From contig JANWVQ010000031.1 of NCBI GenBank assembly GCA_025056745.1, positions 1 to 41,737 of the forward strand: 41,737 nt of DNA. Reading direction: 5' to 3'. The position numbers were made by a program, and so were the translations under genes. The DNA comes from Ignavibacterium sp. GTDB taxonomy: Bacteria; Bacteroidota; Ignavibacteria; Ignavibacteriales; Ignavibacteriaceae. The notes below the pieces were generated by a model. It was given only the letters and a program-made list of their open reading frames with translations, ran no database searches and had not been told where the DNA came from. This document shows positions 41,698 to 41,737 of this stretch, piece after piece (the first letter of the stretch is position 1; the number at the start of each line of letters is the position of its first letter).

Positions 41698-41737
41698 ATG
41701 AAGGTGATACTGATATTATATCTTCTGCTATCATTAT
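41698..41737 (+). CDS. start of an exported protein, cut by the window end
   Basis: ATG 41698 follows a strong ribosome site (AAAGGAG) at good spacing. The 13 visible residues, MKVILILYLLLSL, are a signal-peptide start. Nothing can be said about the mature protein. The 273-base gap before it (41425-41697) is AT-rich, divergent between this gene and the PagL-like gene, and must carry both promoters; no other feature was seen in it. Confidence 0.7.
   Translation, partial: MKVILILYLLLSL

Overview
The window is strongly AT-rich and almost fully coding. It reads as chromosome of a Gram-negative member of the Bacteroidota/Chlorobi side, most likely an Ignavibacteria-type organism. Evidence: a secreted carboxypeptidase (38923-40218) ends in a type IX secretion (Por) C-terminal sorting domain; there are Omp85 proteins, a Wzi-like capsule protein, a PagL-like lipid A deacylase and Kdo/heptose transferases; a GWxTD-domain protein is present; and two candidate promoters fit the Bacteroidota layout TTG-N20-TAnnTTTG rather than the E. 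coli one. The taxonomic call is inference from gene content. No tRNA, rRNA, insertion sequence or CRISPR array was seen.

Layout. 1-267: tail of a PLP-dependent Cys/Met-metabolism enzyme. 390-1872: compact restriction-modification pair (MutH/Sau3AI-like nuclease plus DpnA-like adenine methyltransferase). 2056-4570: LiaF-like membrane protein, LytS-type histidine kinase and LytTR response regulator. 4649-14468: a long plus-strand accessory run headed by a GbsR/MarR regulator and flanked by two perfect palindromes, then FabG-type reductase, a KAS III-like protein lacking two catalytic residues, sodium:solute symporter, acyl-CoA ligase, a lipoprotein with an internal duplication, an outer-membrane protein and two paralogous alpha/beta hydrolases (one a lipoprotein, one cytosolic). 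14455-19644 (minus): surface-polysaccharide genes rfbA, rfbC, sugar aminotransferase, Wzi-like protein, fcl. 19863-25007 (plus): rpmH, rnpA, yidC, then a patatin-Omp85 fusion. 25128-28638 (plus): peptidase T, U32 protein, Ca/Na antiporter. 28635-36091 (minus): a tight operon CPBP protease, zinc-ribbon/DUF2007 protein, cdsA, rimO, GWxTD protein, PfkB kinase, Omp85 protein. 36286-38554 (minus): GT9 heptosyltransferase and Kdo transferase. 38654-38917 (plus): small unknown gene. 38923-41424 (minus): M14 carboxypeptidase and PagL-like protein. 41698-end: start of a new exported protein.

The most unusual part is 4.6-14.5 kb. My reading, which is inference, is a regulated system that hydrolyses an ester outside or at the envelope, imports a carboxylate, activates it with CoA and processes it with a reductase and a KAS III-fold acyltransferase. 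The substrate is not determined by the sequence. The rest is mostly envelope biogenesis (LPS core, lipid A remodelling, capsule, outer-membrane insertion) and housekeeping genes.
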